Below, piece by piece: positions 63,557 through 64,000 of a stretch of 64,000 nucleotides of DNA; within the stretch, counting starts at the first letter, position 1, and each line of letters opens with the position of its first letter. Where the stretch lies: NCBI GenBank assembly GCA_020630695.1, contig JAHDIS010000005.1, positions 1 to 64,000 on the forward strand, given 5' to 3'. The translations under genes and the position numbers were made by a program. The notes beneath the pieces are model-generated. The model searched no databases, was not told the origin of the DNA, and saw nothing but the letters and a program-made list of their open reading frames with translations. The stretch is from Paracoccaceae bacterium. Its GTDB lineage: Bacteria; Pseudomonadota; Alphaproteobacteria; Rhodobacterales; Rhodobacteraceae.

Positions 63557-64000
63557 TTACACCCCCGCCTTGATGATTGCTTCGGCCAGAATTGGCACAG
63601 TCGACGCGTTCAGGCCCGCAATATTCAGACGCGAGTCGCCCACCATGTAGATCGCACTGTCACGCCGCATCGCCTCAACCTGTTCAGGGCTCGCACCAAG
63701 ACGTGAGAACATGCCACGGTGCTGTGCGATAAAGCCAAAGCGGTCAGACCCGGACAAACGCTGCAATTCGCTGGCCAATTGCTCGCGCAGGCCCAGCATG
63801 GACAGGCGTACTTCTTCCAGTTCAGTCGCCCAATCCGCACGCAGGGCCGGATCATTCAGCACCATCGTGACAAGACGCGCACCATGATCTGGTGGAAACG
63901 AATAGTTCTGGCGGTTCAGGAAATTGAGCGTTTGCTGGTTCAACGCGCCTCGGTCCGGATCGCTGCACACGGCCATAAGCAGGCCCGCACGTTCGCGATA
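63557..64000 (-). CDS. aromatic/aspartate aminotransferase, C-terminal part (continues beyond the window)
   Basis: The last 147 codons of a class I PLP-dependent aminotransferase of the AspC/TyrB group. The segments SFPPDHGARLVTMVLNDPAL, GFIAQHRGMFSRLGASPEQV and AIYMVGDSRLNIAGL match the C-terminal domain, where the Arg in SRLNIAG binds the substrate carboxylate. The frame is open to the window edge. The catalytic Lys lies outside the window, and the substrate preference cannot be told. Confidence 0.9.
   Translation of the reverse strand, partial: YRERAGLLMAVCSDPDRGALNQQTLNFLNRQNYSFPPDHGARLVTMVLNDPALRADWATELEEVRLSMLGLREQLASELQRLSGSDRFGFIAQHRGMFSRLGASPEQVEAMRRDSAIYMVGDSRLNIAGLNASTVPILAEAIIKAGV

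Overview
This is a GC-rich, gene-dense bacterial chromosome segment. Gene content and order point to a marine alphaproteobacterium of the Rhodobacteraceae/Roseobacter group: lepB-rnc-era-DUF1491-recO, pgsA-moaD-moaE, mlaA-mlaC, sfsA next to a CinA-N protein, gltD/gltB with GFA genes, an ALDH16-type aldehyde dehydrogenase beside deoC, a sitABCD operon with Fur/Mur-like boxes, and dnaE2 behind a GAAC-N7-GAAC LexA box. No rRNA, tRNA, CRISPR array, insertion sequence, integrase or phage gene was recognised. Nearly everything looks like vertically inherited core or shell genome. I do not see a convincing undescribed multi-gene system. The most interesting signals are small-scale: structured dispersed repeats, a shortened DnaE2, regulatory sites and odd starts.

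Layout. 1-6.8 kb: a secreted trypsin-like protease, then signal peptidase I, RNase III and Era, with a nuclease and a DMT exporter inserted between rnc and era. 6.4-9.6 kb: DUF1491, recO, a META lipoprotein, pgsA and moaDE. 9.6-13.7 kb: an RTX-repeat protein, a FadR-type regulator, and the glnK-amtB ammonium module with an NtrC-type site. 13.7-20.6 kb: a class A penicillin-binding protein, mlaA-mlaC (outer-membrane lipid asymmetry), and a type I secretion ATPase with its membrane-fusion protein. 20.6-26 kb: ridA, a GDPD, a FemAB-like protein and phhB, then a divergent peroxiredoxin/ferredoxin-reductase pair and rsmD. 26-36.9 kb: an MBL hydrolase, an MFS exporter, map, sfsA divergent from a CinA-N/GNAT/AhpD-like/OmpA operon, an esterase divergent from a membrane-AraC regulator, and a LysR regulator.

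37-41.9 kb: an ECF sigma/anti-sigma pair divergent from a DUF4399 gene, then fadH and mtgA. 41.9-48.8 kb: glutamate synthase genes gltD and gltB flanking two coupled GFA-family genes. 49-52.3 kb: uppP, rlmH-rsfS, a lipoprotein, and a DUF2975 membrane protein with its small XRE regulator. 52.3-56 kb: deoC, a small membrane protein and the ALDH16 gene, which form a deoxyribose-phosphate and aldehyde catabolic operon. 56-60 kb: sitABCD Mn/Fe import. 60-64 kb: SOS-controlled dnaE2, an ABM-domain protein and the end of an aromatic aminotransferase.

Pathway themes are cell envelope assembly (LepB, PBP, MtgA, UppP, MlaA/C, PgsA), nitrogen assimilation (GlnK, AmtB, GltBD), RNA and ribosome maturation (Rnc, Era, RsmD, RlmH, RsfS), metal uptake, and DNA repair (RecO, DnaE2). 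Two families of short hairpin-forming repeats occur, each with two copies that keep their base pairing while changing sequence. One copy forms the end of the dnaE2 reading frame.
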